A DNA stretch of 64,000 nucleotides from Crenalkalicoccus roseus. Lineage in GTDB: Bacteria; Pseudomonadota; Alphaproteobacteria; Acetobacterales; Acetobacteraceae. Below the pieces are notes generated by a model. The model was not told where the DNA came from. It saw nothing but the letters and a program-made list of their open reading frames with translations, and made no database searches. The stretch lies in contig NZ_SJDM01000007.1 of assembly GCF_004761865.1 (NCBI RefSeq), forward strand, positions 62,001 to 126,000, written 5' to 3'. This document shows, in pieces, positions 1-8,092 of this stretch. Each line of letters opens with the position of its first letter. Position 1 is the first letter of the stretch. Position numbers and translations under genes: made by a program.

Positions 1-880
1 GGATCACGAGCCCCACCACCAGGCGCTGGCGCTCGGTGATCAGCGTGCCCGCCTCGGCTAGGCCGATGAAGGCGAAGGCGCCGAGGATCGGGCCGTGCAG
101 CGCGCCGAGCCCGCCGAGCAGGATCATCAGCAGCCCCTCGGCCGAGCGGTGCCAGCCGAGCAGCTCCGGGTTCACGAAGGCCTCTGTCATCGCCTGCATG
201 TGTCCGGCGACGCCGGCCAGCATGCCCGCCGCGACGAAGGCGGCGAGCTTCACCCGCCGCGTATTGTAGCCGAGGGCGCGCATCCGGTCCTCGTTGGCGC
301 GGATGCCGAGCAGGGCGCGGCCGAACAGCGTGCGCATCAGCAGCGCGAGGCCCGCATACATCAGGACGAGGAGGCCGAGGTTCAGCCACAGCATCACCGC
401 GGGGCGGGAGCGCCGCGGCACCTCCAGGACGAGGCCGAACAGCTCCAGCGCCGGGCGGGTGACGAACACGCCGTCCTTGCCGCCGCCGAGCGGGGTGTCG
501 TGGAAGACGAAGAACAGCATCTGCCCGAAGGCGAGCGTCGTCATCAGGAAGAAGAAGCCGCGCGTGCGCAGCGACAGCGCGCCGACCACCGCCGCCGCGA
601 GGCCCGCCAGCGCCGCCGCCGCCGGCAGGGTGGCCAGCACGGAAAGGCCGGGCGGCAGCAGGTGGATCGCATAGGCGCCGATGCCGAAGAAGGCGGCATG
701 GCCGAGGCTGACCATGCCGCCCGCGCCCACCAGGAGCTGCAGGCTGAGCGCGAACATCGCCGCCACCAGCGCCGTGGAGGCGAGCTGCAGATGGTAGTGC
801 GAGGCCCAGAGCGGCATGGTGGCGATCCCCGCCGCCGCCAGGGCCAGCAGCGCGTGGCCCGCGCGCCCCGCGACCACCAT
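1..880 (-). CDS. livM: Branched-chain amino acid-type ABC transporter permease LivM (partial, C-terminus off the left edge)
   Basis: Inner-membrane permease of an ABC importer of the branched-chain amino acid/aromatic acid class (LivM family). The ATG at 878-880 opens a frame with no stop down to the window edge, about 293 codons. It starts MVVAGRAGHALLALAAAG and continues with hydrophobic segments, including the family-typical stretch GMVSLGHAAFFGIGAYAIHL near residue 60 and, later, LGGLGALHGPILGAF. It begins 3 bases after the LivH stop, so the two are co-transcribed, with the binding-protein gene upstream. The ATPase genes (livG, livF) are expected left of the window. The substrate cannot be read from the permease; the divergent acyl-CoA ligase operon suggests an aromatic or other organic acid as well as amino acids. 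The family is certain, the substrate is not. Confidence 0.9.
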   Translation of the reverse strand, partial: MVVAGRAGHALLALAAAGIATMPLWASHYHLQLASTALVAAMFALSLQLLVGAGGMVSLGHAAFFGIGAYAIHLLPPGLSVLATLPAAAALAGLAAAVVGALSLRTRGFFFLMTTLAFGQMLFFVFHDTPLGGGKDGVFVTRPALELFGLVLEVPRRSRPAVMLWLNLGLLVLMYAGLALLMRTLFGRALLGIRANEDRMRALGYNTRRVKLAAFVAAGMLAGVAGHMQAMTEAFVNPELLGWHRSAEGLLMILLGGLGALHGPILGAFAFIGLAEAGTLITERQRLVVGLVI

Positions 881-883
881 CGC

Positions 884-1747
884 TCAGGCCCCCCGCGCGA
901 ACAGGCCCGAGGGCCGCCAGAGCAGCACCGCGGCCATCAGCATGTACACGGCAAGCCCCGCCAGCTCCGGCAGGTAGGCCTTGCCGAGCGTGTCCACGAG
1001 GCCGATCAGCAGCGCCCCCCAGAACGCCCCGGCCACCGAGCCGACGCCGCCCACCACCACCACCACGAAGGAGATGATGAGGAACTTGTCGCCCATGCCG
1101 GGGTAGACCGACTGCAGCGGCGCGGCGAGCGCGCCCGCCAGCATCGCCAGCGCCGTGCCGAGGGCGAAGACGAGGGTGTGGATGCGCCGCGCGTCCAGGC
1201 CCAGCAGCTCCACCATCTCCGGCTTCTCCGCCGCGGCGCGCACCGCGCTGCCCATGCGCGTGCGCTCAAGGGCCAGGAACATCAGCGCCGCGACCAGCAC
1301 GCACAGCGCCAGCACCGCCAGCCGGTAGGCGGAATAGGCGAAGTCCGCCGTGACCGGCACCGAGAAGTCGAGCGCCGCCGGCACCGGCACGCTGTGGAAG
1401 TCGTTGCCGAGCAGCATGGAGCGCGCCTCCTCGAACAGCAGGATCAGCGCGAAGGTCAGCAGCACCTGGTCGAGGTGCTCGCGCGTCCGGAAGCGGCGGA
1501 ACAGCGTGCGCTCGAGCAGGGCGCCGAACAGGATGCCGCCCGCGATCGCCGCCGGCAGGGCCAGCCACAGCGAGCCGCTCCAGCGGGCGATGACGAAGGC
1601 GAGATAGGCGCCGATCATGAACAGGCTGCCATGGGCGAGGTTGATCACGCCCATCACGCCGAACACCAGCGTCAGTCCGCTGCTGATCAGGAACAGCAGC
1701 AGCCCGTACTGCAGCCCGTTCAGCACCTGCGCGAACAGGCCGCTCAT
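884..1747 (-). CDS. livH: Branched-chain amino acid-type ABC transporter permease LivH
   Basis: Second membrane permease of the same importer (LivH family), 287 residues, the usual length. It begins MSGLFAQVLNGLQYGLLLFL, has several hydrophobic segments, and carries the characteristic GVMGVINLAHGSLFMIGAY near residue 30 and a late glycine-rich motif (VVVVVGGVGSVAGAFWGALL) that contacts the ATPase in this family. It would pair with LivM to form the translocation path. The gene lies 60 bases after the binding-protein stop and 3 bases before livM, so the order binding protein, LivH, LivM is the usual one for this transporter class. Confidence 0.92.
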   Translation of the reverse strand: MSGLFAQVLNGLQYGLLLFLISSGLTLVFGVMGVINLAHGSLFMIGAYLAFVIARWSGSLWLALPAAIAGGILFGALLERTLFRRFRTREHLDQVLLTFALILLFEEARSMLLGNDFHSVPVPAALDFSVPVTADFAYSAYRLAVLALCVLVAALMFLALERTRMGSAVRAAAEKPEMVELLGLDARRIHTLVFALGTALAMLAGALAAPLQSVYPGMGDKFLIISFVVVVVGGVGSVAGAFWGALLIGLVDTLGKAYLPELAGLAVYMLMAAVLLWRPSGLFARGA

Positions 1748-1807
1748 CGCCTCCCCTCCGGGGCGCGCGCCCGGTCCCGGCGCGCCCCCTGCCGCCGCGG
1801 CGCCACG

Positions 1808-3007
1808 TCAGGCCATGCGGCAGCCGGTGCCGGGATCGGCCAGCGCCTCGGCGGCGATGCCGACCACGCGGTTCTGCCCGCCGCGCGCCTCGCGCAGGTA
1901 GATGTTCTGCACCGGGTTGTGGCTCGGCGAGAGGGTGAAGGCGCCGCGCGGGCTGTCGATGCGCGCGGCGCGCATCGCCCGCACCCATTCGCGCTCGGCC
2001 GAGACGTCGCCCCTGGCCGCGTCCATGCCGATGCCGAGAAGCTGCGCCGCGTCGTAGCCCTGCACCGCGTAGACGTCGGCCTCGCGGCCGGTGCGCTCCC
2101 GGAAGGCGGCGCGGAAGGCGTTGTTCTTCGGGTTGTCCAGCCCGTCGCCGTAGTGCAGCGCGGTGCGGATGCCCTCCGCCGCCGCGCCCTGCGCCGCCAG
2201 CACCCCCTCGGTCAGGAAGCCCGAGCCGGTGAGGGGGATGCGCTCCTTCAGCCCCGCGGCGGCGTATTCGCGCACGAACTGCACCGCGCCGCCGCCGGCG
2301 AAGAAGCTGCCCACCGCCTGCACCTCGAGGCCCGGGATCTGCGCCAGCAGCGGCTGGAAATTGGTCTCGGGGAAGGGGAGCTTCAGCTCCCGCACCACCT
2401 CGCCGCCCGAGGCCCTGAGCCCCTCGCGGAAGCCCTCGCCCGCCTCGTTGCCCGCGGCGTAGTCCCAGGTGACCCAGGCGGCGCGGCGCACCCCCTCGCG
2501 GCCGAGCGCGAGACCCATGCCGTAGGCCGGCTGCCAGTTGGTGAAGGAGGTGCGGAAGATGGTCGGCGCGCAGAGCTCGCGCGTCGCCGAGGCGTTGCCG
2601 GCGTTCGGGATGATGAGCGGCACGCCCCGTTCCCGCGCCGCCTGGACCAGCGCCATCACCACGCCCGAATGCACCGTGCCGATCAGCACCTCGGCCCGCT
2701 CGCGGCCGAGCAGGCGGTTCACGTTCTGCACCGCGTTGGCCGGGTTGCTCTCGTCGTCGAGGCGGATGAGCTGCACGGCCCGCCCGCCCATGCGCCCGCC
2801 GCGCTCGGCGAGGTGCAGCTCGATCGCCGCGGCGATGTTCTCGCCGAGCGCGGCGAAGGTGCCGGAGAAGGGCAGCATCAGCCCGACGCGCAGCGGCGCC
2901 CCCTGCGCCAGGGCGGGGCGAGGGGGGAAGGCGCCGGCAAGGGCGGCACCGGCGGCGAGCCCCGCCAGGCCGCGGCGCGAAATGGGCAAAGCAGCGCTCT
3001 GGCGCAT
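1808..3007 (-). CDS. ABC transporter substrate-binding protein (Peripla_BP_6 / LivJ type), exported
   Basis: Periplasmic ligand-binding protein of the importer, 399 residues from the ATG at 3005-3007, which is preceded by a GGAGAGGAAAC ribosome site. A longer frame continues upstream, but this start gives a proper signal sequence: ISRRGLAGLAAGAALAGAF then ALAQ, with a twin arginine at residues 11-12, so Tat export is possible though the hydrophobic core would also suit Sec. The mature protein opens PLRVGLMLPFSGTFAALGEN, typical of type I periplasmic leucine/amide-binding folds, and carries GYDAAQLLGIGMDAA near residue 330. It sits directly upstream of livH on the same strand. The ligand is unknown; family members bind amino acids, amides, urea or aromatic acids. 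Confidence 0.9.
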   Translation of the reverse strand: MRQSAALPISRRGLAGLAAGAALAGAFPPRPALAQGAPLRVGLMLPFSGTFAALGENIAAAIELHLAERGGRMGGRAVQLIRLDDESNPANAVQNVNRLLGRERAEVLIGTVHSGVVMALVQAARERGVPLIIPNAGNASATRELCAPTIFRTSFTNWQPAYGMGLALGREGVRRAAWVTWDYAAGNEAGEGFREGLRASGGEVVRELKLPFPETNFQPLLAQIPGLEVQAVGSFFAGGGAVQFVREYAAAGLKERIPLTGSGFLTEGVLAAQGAAAEGIRTALHYGDGLDNPKNNAFRAAFRERTGREADVYAVQGYDAAQLLGIGMDAARGDVSAEREWVRAMRAARIDSPRGAFTLSPSHNPVQNIYLREARGGQNRVVGIAAEALADPGTGCRMA

Positions 3008-3098
3008 CGTGTCGTTTCCTCTCCCTCGCGATGACCGTGCTCGGGCACGGCCTGTTCGTTCCGCCTCGCCTGCGCCCCGCGGCAGCGCCAGCGGGGAA

Positions 3099-3141
3099 TG
3101 CACTTTATTGCCGCCGCGCGGGATTTCGGCAATATCCTGCA
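3099..3141. promoter_or_regulatory. Symmetric dyad between divergent importer and ligase operons (candidate operator)
   Basis: The segment reads TGCA-N4-ATTGCCG-N13-CGGCAAT-N4-TGCA, perfectly symmetric about base 3120. It lies in the 227-base gap between the binding-protein gene (minus) and the acyl-CoA ligase gene (plus). A possible plus-strand promoter, TTGCCG-N16-CAATAT (3108-3135), overlaps it, which would suit repression or ligand-responsive control of one or both operons. No regulator gene for it is visible in the window. Confidence 0.45.
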
Positions 3142-3234
3142 AGCGACCCCTTCCCCCGGCGGCCGGTCCTGCACTATGCCCAAGGGCCAAGGCGCCCGCA
3201 GCAGGCGCCGCAGCCATTGGGGGGAGGAAGCGCC

Positions 3235-5022
3235 ATGGATGCCGAGCCCGCCGCGCCGCCGCTGTTCGCGCCCGTCCGGGTGGAGCGCGTCGCCCTGCCG
3301 GGCGGCGGCTGGCGGCTCCGCGCCCGCGAGCCCCTCGCCCCGCACCCGCCGCGCGTCACCGACCCGCTGTGGCACTGGGCGGAAGCGGCCCCCGGCCGAC
3401 CCTTCCTGCGCGAGCGCGGCGCCGACGGCGCCTGGCACGGCGTCACCTACGCCGAGGCGGCGGGGATGGTGCGGCGCCTCGGCGCGGCGCTGCTGGAACG
3501 CGGTCTCGGCCCGGGGCGGCCGGTGGCGATCCTCTCCGGCAATTCGGTGCGGCACGCGCTGCTCGCCCTGGCCTGCCAGGCCGTCGGCGTGCCCCACGCC
3601 GCCGTCTCCGTGCCCTACAGCCTGCAGAGCGGCGACCTCGGCAAGCTGCGCCACATCCTCGGCCGCCTGCGCCCGGCGTTGCTCCTCGCCGAGGAGGCCG
3701 CGCCCTTCGCCCGCGCCCTCTCCGTGCCCGAGGCGGAGGGGGCGGAGATCGTCTCCGCCACGGGGGAGGGGGGCGCCACGCCCTTCGCCGCGCTGCTGGA
3801 GGCGGCGCCCGGGGCGGCGCTGGAGCGCGCCATCGCCGCCGCGGATCCCGACGCGCCGGTGAAGATCCTGTTCACCTCGGGCTCCACCGGCGTGCCCAAG
3901 GGGGTGCTGACCACGCACCGCATGATGGCCGCGAACCAGCAGCAGATGGCCCAGGTCTGGCCCTTCCTGGCCGCCGAGCCGCCGGTGATCCTGGACTGGC
4001 TGCCCTGGAGCCACTGCTTCGGCGGCAGCCACAACCTGAACATGGCGCTGCGCTTCGGCGGCACCTTCTGGATAGACGATGGCCGGCCGATGCCCGGCCT
4101 GTTCGAGCGCACCCTGGCCAATCTGCGCGATGTCTCGCCCACCCTGCGCTTCGACGTGCCGCGCGGCCACGCCCTGCTGCTGCCGGCGCTGGAGGCGGAT
4201 CCCGCGCTCTGCCGCCGCTTCTTCGCCCGCCTCCGCCTGGTGTTCAGCGCCGCGGCGGCGATGCCCGAGGCGCAGTTCCGCCGCCTGCAGGCGCTCGCGG
4301 CCCGGCATGCGCCGCGGCCGGTGCCGGTCGTCTCCTCCTGGGGGCTGACCGAGACGGCGCCCGCCGCCACCACGACGCATACGGAACGCACCCCGCCCGG
4401 GGGCATCGGCACGCCGTTGCCGGGGGTCGAGCTGAAGCTCGTGCCGGTGGAGGGCAAGATCGAGATCCGCGTGCGCGGCCCCAACCTGTTTCCGGGCTAT
4501 CTCGACGATCCGGAGGCGACGGCCGCGGCCTTCGACGAGGAGGGATTCTTCCGCACCGGCGACGCCGTCACCTGGGTGGACGAGGCCGACCCGGCGCAGG
4601 GGCTGCGCTTCGACGGGCGGCTGGTGGAGGATTTCAAGCTCTCCTCCGGCACCCGCATCAACGCGCTGGAGATCCGCCTGCGCGCCCTCGCCGCCCTGCA
4701 GGGGATGGCGCGCGACCTGGTGGTGGTGGGGGCGGACCGCGACGATGTCGGCCTGCTGGTCTTCCCCGCCGACCCGGCGCGGAGCGGGGAGGCGGGGTTC
4801 CGCGAGGAGGTGCGGGCCGCGCTCGCGGCCATGAACGCGGCGGCGGGGGACGGCTCGTCGCGCCGCGTCGCCCGTGCCATGCTGCTGGCCGAGCCGCCCT
4901 CCCTCGACGCCGGGGAGGTGACGGACAAGGGCTCGCTCAACGTCCGCGCCATCACCACGCGGCGCGCCGGCGCGCTGGCGCGCCTCTACGACGACCAGGA
5001 CCCGGAGGTGATCCGCCCATGA
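3235..5022 (+). CDS. Feruloyl-CoA synthase-family AMP-forming acyl-CoA ligase
   Basis: AMP-forming ligase that would activate a carboxylic acid to its CoA thioester with ATP; 595 residues. The ATG at 3235 follows a strong GGGGGGAGGAAG ribosome site; the open frame extends upstream without support. The adenylate-forming loop FTSGSTGVPKG is near residue 213. The hinge and C-terminal region (FDGRLVEDFKLSSGTRI near 465, then TDKGSLNVRAI with the likely catalytic lysine near 562) closely resemble feruloyl-CoA synthases rather than generic fatty acyl-CoA ligases. It is translationally coupled (ATGA) to a thiolase and a 3-hydroxyacyl-CoA dehydrogenase, which suggests beta-oxidative shortening of a phenylpropenoid or related side chain. 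No enoyl-CoA hydratase/aldolase gene is adjacent, so ferulate as substrate is an inference from family resemblance. Confidence 0.82.
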   Translation: MDAEPAAPPLFAPVRVERVALPGGGWRLRAREPLAPHPPRVTDPLWHWAEAAPGRPFLRERGADGAWHGVTYAEAAGMVRRLGAALLERGLGPGRPVAILSGNSVRHALLALACQAVGVPHAAVSVPYSLQSGDLGKLRHILGRLRPALLLAEEAAPFARALSVPEAEGAEIVSATGEGGATPFAALLEAAPGAALERAIAAADPDAPVKILFTSGSTGVPKGVLTTHRMMAANQQQMAQVWPFLAAEPPVILDWLPWSHCFGGSHNLNMALRFGGTFWIDDGRPMPGLFERTLANLRDVSPTLRFDVPRGHALLLPALEADPALCRRFFARLRLVFSAAAAMPEAQFRRLQALAARHAPRPVPVVSSWGLTETAPAATTTHTERTPPGGIGTPLPGVELKLVPVEGKIEIRVRGPNLFPGYLDDPEATAAAFDEEGFFRTGDAVTWVDEADPAQGLRFDGRLVEDFKLSSGTRINALEIRLRALAALQGMARDLVVVGADRDDVGLLVFPADPARSGEAGFREEVRAALAAMNAAAGDGSSRRVARAMLLAEPPSLDAGEVTDKGSLNVRAITTRRAGALARLYDDQDPEVIRP

Positions 5023-6308
5023 ACGACCTCTCGCCCGGCGCCACCGCGCCCGACTGGACCCGCTACGCCGAGGGCGCGCTGGTCGAGACCCATGCCGATG
5101 CCACCGTGCTCGCCGGCGCGCGCACGCCCTTCGTGGATTTCAATGGCGCGCTCGCCCAGGTCTCGCCGACCGATCTCGGCATCCACGCCGCCCGCGCGGC
5201 GCTGGCGCGCAGCGGCCTCGATCCCGCCCGGCTCGGCACCACCATCGCCGGCAACTGCATCCAGGCGAGCTACGACACGCTGTTCTTCGCTCGCCACATC
5301 GGCCTCTACAGCGGGATGCGGGACGACCGGCCGGCGCATGGCGTGCAGCGCCTCTGCACCACCGGCTTCGAGGCGATCGCCCAGGGTGCGCGCCTGACCA
5401 GCACCGGGCAGGTGGAGGCCGCGCTCTGCGTCGGCACCGAGAGCATGAGCCGCGCCCCGGTCGCCGCCTTCACGCTGCGCGGCGGCTTCGGCCTCGGCCA
5501 GGTCGAGTTCAAGGACATGCTGTGGGAGGCGCTGCTCGACACCGGCTGCGGCACCGCCATGGGCGGCACGGCGGAGAACCTGGCGAGGCTGCACGGCATC
5601 ACGCGCGAGGAGGTGGACGCCTACGCCGCCGAGACCTTCCGCCGCGCCGTGGAGGCCCAGGCCGCCGGCCGCTTCGCCGAGGAGATCGCCCCCGTCACCG
5701 AGCAGGTCTTCGAGGGGCCGGGGCTGAAGCCGCGCCGCCTCAGGCTGCCGCGCAAGGTGGCGGAGGTGGCGCAGGACAGCCACATCCGCCCGACGCCGGT
5801 GGAGGTGCTGGCGAAGCTCGCCCCGGTCTTCGGCGGCGTGCAGACGGGCGGCAACAGCAGCGCCATCGTGGACGGCGCGGCGGCGGTGGTGGTCACCACC
5901 GGCAAGGCGGCGTCCGGCGGCGCCGCGGGCGGCGCGGCGCCGCTCGGGCGCGTCGTCGCCTCGGCGGTCGCCGGCGTGCCGGCGGAGGTGATGGGCATCG
6001 GCCCGGTCCCGGCCACCATCGCCCTGCTGCGCCACCAGGGGCTTCGCGTCGAGGACATCGACCTGTTCGAGATCAACGAGGCCTTCGGCGCGCAGGTCGA
6101 GGCGGTGCGCCGGGCGCTCGGCGTGCCGCGCGAGCGGTTCAACGTGAACGGCGGCGCCATCGCCTTCGGCCACCCGCTGGCGGCGACGGGCGTGCGCTGC
6201 GTGCTCTCGGTGATGATGGAGCTGCGCCGGCGCGGGCTGAAGCGCGCCATCGCCGGGGCCTGCGCCGGGGGCGGGCAGGGCATGGCGCTGCTGGTGGAGA
6301 CCGCGTGA
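5019..6308 (+). CDS. Thiolase (acetyl-CoA C-acyltransferase)
   Basis: Thiolase-superfamily enzyme, 429 residues, which would cleave a 3-ketoacyl-CoA with CoA to release acetyl-CoA. The nucleophilic cysteine lies in VQRLCTTGFEAI (Cys113). The NEAF motif, the histidine of NGGAIAFGHPLAATG (near 385) and the second cysteine of GACAGGGQGMALL (near 415) are all present, so the catalytic set is complete. The start ATG at 5019 overlaps the ligase stop by 4 bases. The N-terminal 25 residues (a stretch around TAPDWTRYAEGALVE) precede the usual thiolase start and are not explained. The next gene overlaps by 4 bases, giving a tight ligase-thiolase-dehydrogenase operon. Confidence 0.9.
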   Translation: MNDLSPGATAPDWTRYAEGALVETHADATVLAGARTPFVDFNGALAQVSPTDLGIHAARAALARSGLDPARLGTTIAGNCIQASYDTLFFARHIGLYSGMRDDRPAHGVQRLCTTGFEAIAQGARLTSTGQVEAALCVGTESMSRAPVAAFTLRGGFGLGQVEFKDMLWEALLDTGCGTAMGGTAENLARLHGITREEVDAYAAETFRRAVEAQAAGRFAEEIAPVTEQVFEGPGLKPRRLRLPRKVAEVAQDSHIRPTPVEVLAKLAPVFGGVQTGGNSSAIVDGAAAVVVTTGKAASGGAAGGAAPLGRVVASAVAGVPAEVMGIGPVPATIALLRHQGLRVEDIDLFEINEAFGAQVEAVRRALGVPRERFNVNGGAIAFGHPLAATGVRCVLSVMMELRRRGLKRAIAGACAGGGQGMALLVETA

Positions 6309-7252
6309 GCACGGCCGACATCCGGCGCGTCGCGGTCGTCGGCACCGGCGTCATCGGCGCGTCCTGGGCGGCGAATTTCCTCGCCCGGGGCCTCGAGGTC
6401 ATCGCGACCGACCCGGCGCCGGGGGCGGAGGAGCGGCTGCGCCGCGCGGTCGCCGCGCACTGGCCTGCGCTGGAGCGGCTCGGCCTGGCGCCAGGGGCCT
6501 CGCCCGACCGGCTGCGCTTCGTCGCCACGCCGGAGGCGGCGGTGGAGGGCGCCGGCTTCGTGCAGGAGAACGGGCCGGAGCGGCTGGAGGTGAAACGCGA
6601 GCTGTTCCGCGCCATGGACGCGGCGGCGCCGGCGGAGGCGGTGCTCTCCTCCTCCTCCTCCTTCATCCCGCCAAGCGAGGTGCAGGCCGCCTGCGCCCAC
6701 CATCCGGAGCGGGTGGTGCTCGGCCACCCCTTCAACCCGCCGCACCTGATCCCGCTGGTGGAGGTGGTGGGCGGCAAGGCCACCTCCGAGGCGGCGGTTG
6801 GCCGCGCCATGGCGTTCTACGCCGCCATCGGCAAGAAGCCGATCCGGCTGCGCAAGGAGATCCGCGGCCACATCGCCAACCGGCTGCAGGCGGCGCTATG
6901 GCGGGAGGCGGTTTTCCTGCTCCAGGAGGGGGTGGCCGATGTCGCCGACCTCGACGCGGCCATCGCGCACGGGCCGGGGCTGCGCTGGGCGCTGCTCGGG
7001 CCCTTCCTCAACCTCCACCTCTCCGGCGGGGAGGGCGGGATCGAGCACCTGCTCTCCCATATCGGCCCCTCCATCGGGGCCATGTGGCGGGAGCTGGGCG
7101 AGGCCGAGCTGACGCCGGAAGCGCAGGCGGCGATCGCCCGCGGCACCCGCGCCGAGCTTGCGGCGCTGGACGAGGCGGAGATGCTGCGCCAGCGCGACCG
7201 GCTGCTGCTCGACCTGCTGCGGGCCAAGGCGGAGGCGGCTGCCCTGCCTTGA
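6305..7252 (+). CDS. 3-hydroxyacyl-CoA dehydrogenase-superfamily NAD-dependent dehydrogenase
   Basis: NAD-dependent dehydrogenase of the 3-hydroxyacyl-CoA dehydrogenase superfamily, 315 residues, initiated by GTG at 6305 within the thiolase stop (GTGA). The dinucleotide site VVGTGVIGASWAANFLARG is at residues 11-29. The catalytic histidine motif GHPFNPPHLIPLVEVVGG is near 140, and the C-terminal dimerisation domain contains HIANRLQAALWREAV. A single N-terminal Rossmann domain and one C-terminal domain match the short subgroup that also contains L-carnitine dehydrogenase and lambda-crystallin/L-gulonate 3-dehydrogenase, so it could oxidise a 3-hydroxy acid other than a CoA ester. Coupling to a thiolase and a CoA ligase favours the beta-oxidation role. 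It is the last gene of the operon. Confidence 0.85.
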   Translation: MSTADIRRVAVVGTGVIGASWAANFLARGLEVIATDPAPGAEERLRRAVAAHWPALERLGLAPGASPDRLRFVATPEAAVEGAGFVQENGPERLEVKRELFRAMDAAAPAEAVLSSSSSFIPPSEVQAACAHHPERVVLGHPFNPPHLIPLVEVVGGKATSEAAVGRAMAFYAAIGKKPIRLRKEIRGHIANRLQAALWREAVFLLQEGVADVADLDAAIAHGPGLRWALLGPFLNLHLSGGEGGIEHLLSHIGPSIGAMWRELGEAELTPEAQAAIARGTRAELAALDEAEMLRQRDRLLLDLLRAKAEAAALP

Positions 7253-7279
7253 GGGCAGACCGGCCAGGCCGACCTGCCC
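7253..7279. terminator. Bidirectional hairpin between convergent operons
   Basis: GGGCAG at 7253-7258 pairs with CTGCCC at 7274-7279, and an inner CGGC/GCCG stem (7261-7264 with 7268-7271) lies within, giving a nested hairpin with symmetric AC/AC internal loops. It sits between the stops of the dehydrogenase (plus) and the second fluC gene (minus). There is no T-run, so the call rests on structure and location. Confidence 0.5.
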
Positions 7280-7280
7280 C

Positions 7281-7703
7281 CTACCTCCGCCCGGCCCGGG
7301 GGTGCAGCCACCGGGCGAGGCGGTGGCCGAGCCAAGCCGAGGCCAGCCAGAGGGCCGCCGATCCGGCCACATAGACGCCGGCGCGGCCGGTCGCGCCCGC
7401 CTCGAACAGGCGGAGGCTCTCCAGGCTGAAGATCGAGAAGGTGGTGAAACCGCCGCAGAAGCCGGCCATGACGAAGTGGCGCGCGGCCGGGGAGGGGAGG
7501 AGCGGCCCCCCCGGCCCCGCCAGCGCGGCGTAGAGCCCGATCAGGAAGGAGCCGGCGGCGTTGACCAGCAGCGTGCCCCAGGGAAAGGCGGGGCCGAGCA
7601 GCGCCAGCGCGCCGACCGAGCAGAGGTAGCGCGCCACCGAGCCGAGCGCGCCGCCCGCCGCTACCGCGGCATAGACCACCGCCTGCCTGCCCATGCGGCT
7701 CAT
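7281..7703 (-). CDS. crcB: Fluoride ion channel FluC/CrcB (second tandem copy)
   Basis: Small inner-membrane fluoride channel of the FluC/CrcB family, 140 residues, four predicted membrane helices. Family motifs are clear: GGALGSVARY near the N-terminus, FPWGTLLVNAAGSFLIGLY in helix 2 and the canonical GGFTTFSIFSLE, with the phenylalanines and serines that line the ion path in this family. The start ATG at 7701-7703 overlaps the stop of the upstream paralogue (ATGA); a second in-frame ATG lies 3 codons later. FluC channels work as antiparallel dimers, so this copy may dimerise with itself or with the neighbouring, more divergent copy. It exports toxic fluoride from the cytoplasm. Confidence 0.92.
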   Translation of the reverse strand: MSRMGRQAVVYAAVAAGGALGSVARYLCSVGALALLGPAFPWGTLLVNAAGSFLIGLYAALAGPGGPLLPSPAARHFVMAGFCGGFTTFSIFSLESLRLFEAGATGRAGVYVAGSAALWLASAWLGHRLARWLHPRAGRR

Positions 7704-8092
7704 CCTCCGAACAGCCGGGCGCCGGCGAGGTGGCCGGCTGCCACCGCCCCCAGGCACAGGGCGAGGGAGGCGAGGAGGTTGAGCAGGGCCCGCCGGCCTT
7801 CCCCCGCCTGTGCCAGGGTCAGGGTCTGCAGACTGAAGGAGGAGACGGTGGTGTAGCTGCCCAGAACCCCGACCGCGAGGGCAAGCCAGGCTCCACGCCA
7901 CTCCGGCGCGAGCCCCTCCGGGCGCAGCGCCACGGAGGACAGCAGGCCGATGGCCAGCGCGCCGGTGGCATTCACCGTCAGCGTGCCCCAGGGAAAGATC
8001 TCGCGCAGGCGCCGCGCCACGAGGCCCGAGAGCCAGAAGCGGGCACAGGCCCCGGCGGCACCGCCGAGCGCCACCGCCAGCAGCTCCGTCAT
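7700..8092 (-). CDS. crcB: Fluoride ion channel FluC/CrcB (first tandem copy, divergent pore motif)
   Basis: FluC/CrcB-family protein of 130 residues with the motifs GGAAGACARFW and FPWGTLTVNATGALAIGLL, four predicted membrane helices, and a start ATG at 8092. The motif around the ion path reads GSYTTVSSFSLQT, where the partner gene has GGFTTFSIFS: the first phenylalanine of the usual TTFSTFS is replaced by valine. It overlaps the downstream copy by 4 bases, so the two are made together. In organisms with two adjacent FluC genes the products can form a heterodimer; the divergence of pore residues here fits that arrangement but does not prove it. No fluoride riboswitch was recognised upstream. 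Confidence 0.88.
   Translation of the reverse strand: MTELLAVALGGAAGACARFWLSGLVARRLREIFPWGTLTVNATGALAIGLLSSVALRPEGLAPEWRGAWLALAVGVLGSYTTVSSFSLQTLTLAQAGEGRRALLNLLASLALCLGAVAAGHLAGARLFGG

Noticed and set aside
95-3034. A 979-codon open frame on the plus strand opposite the importer genes
   Set aside because: The translation is dominated by Arg, Ala, Gln, Glu, Gly and His with no domain. It is the antisense of well-supported ABC transporter genes and is expected in DNA of this base composition. The same applies to other long antisense frames, for example opposite the formate dehydrogenase, MmgE/PrpD and glycan genes.
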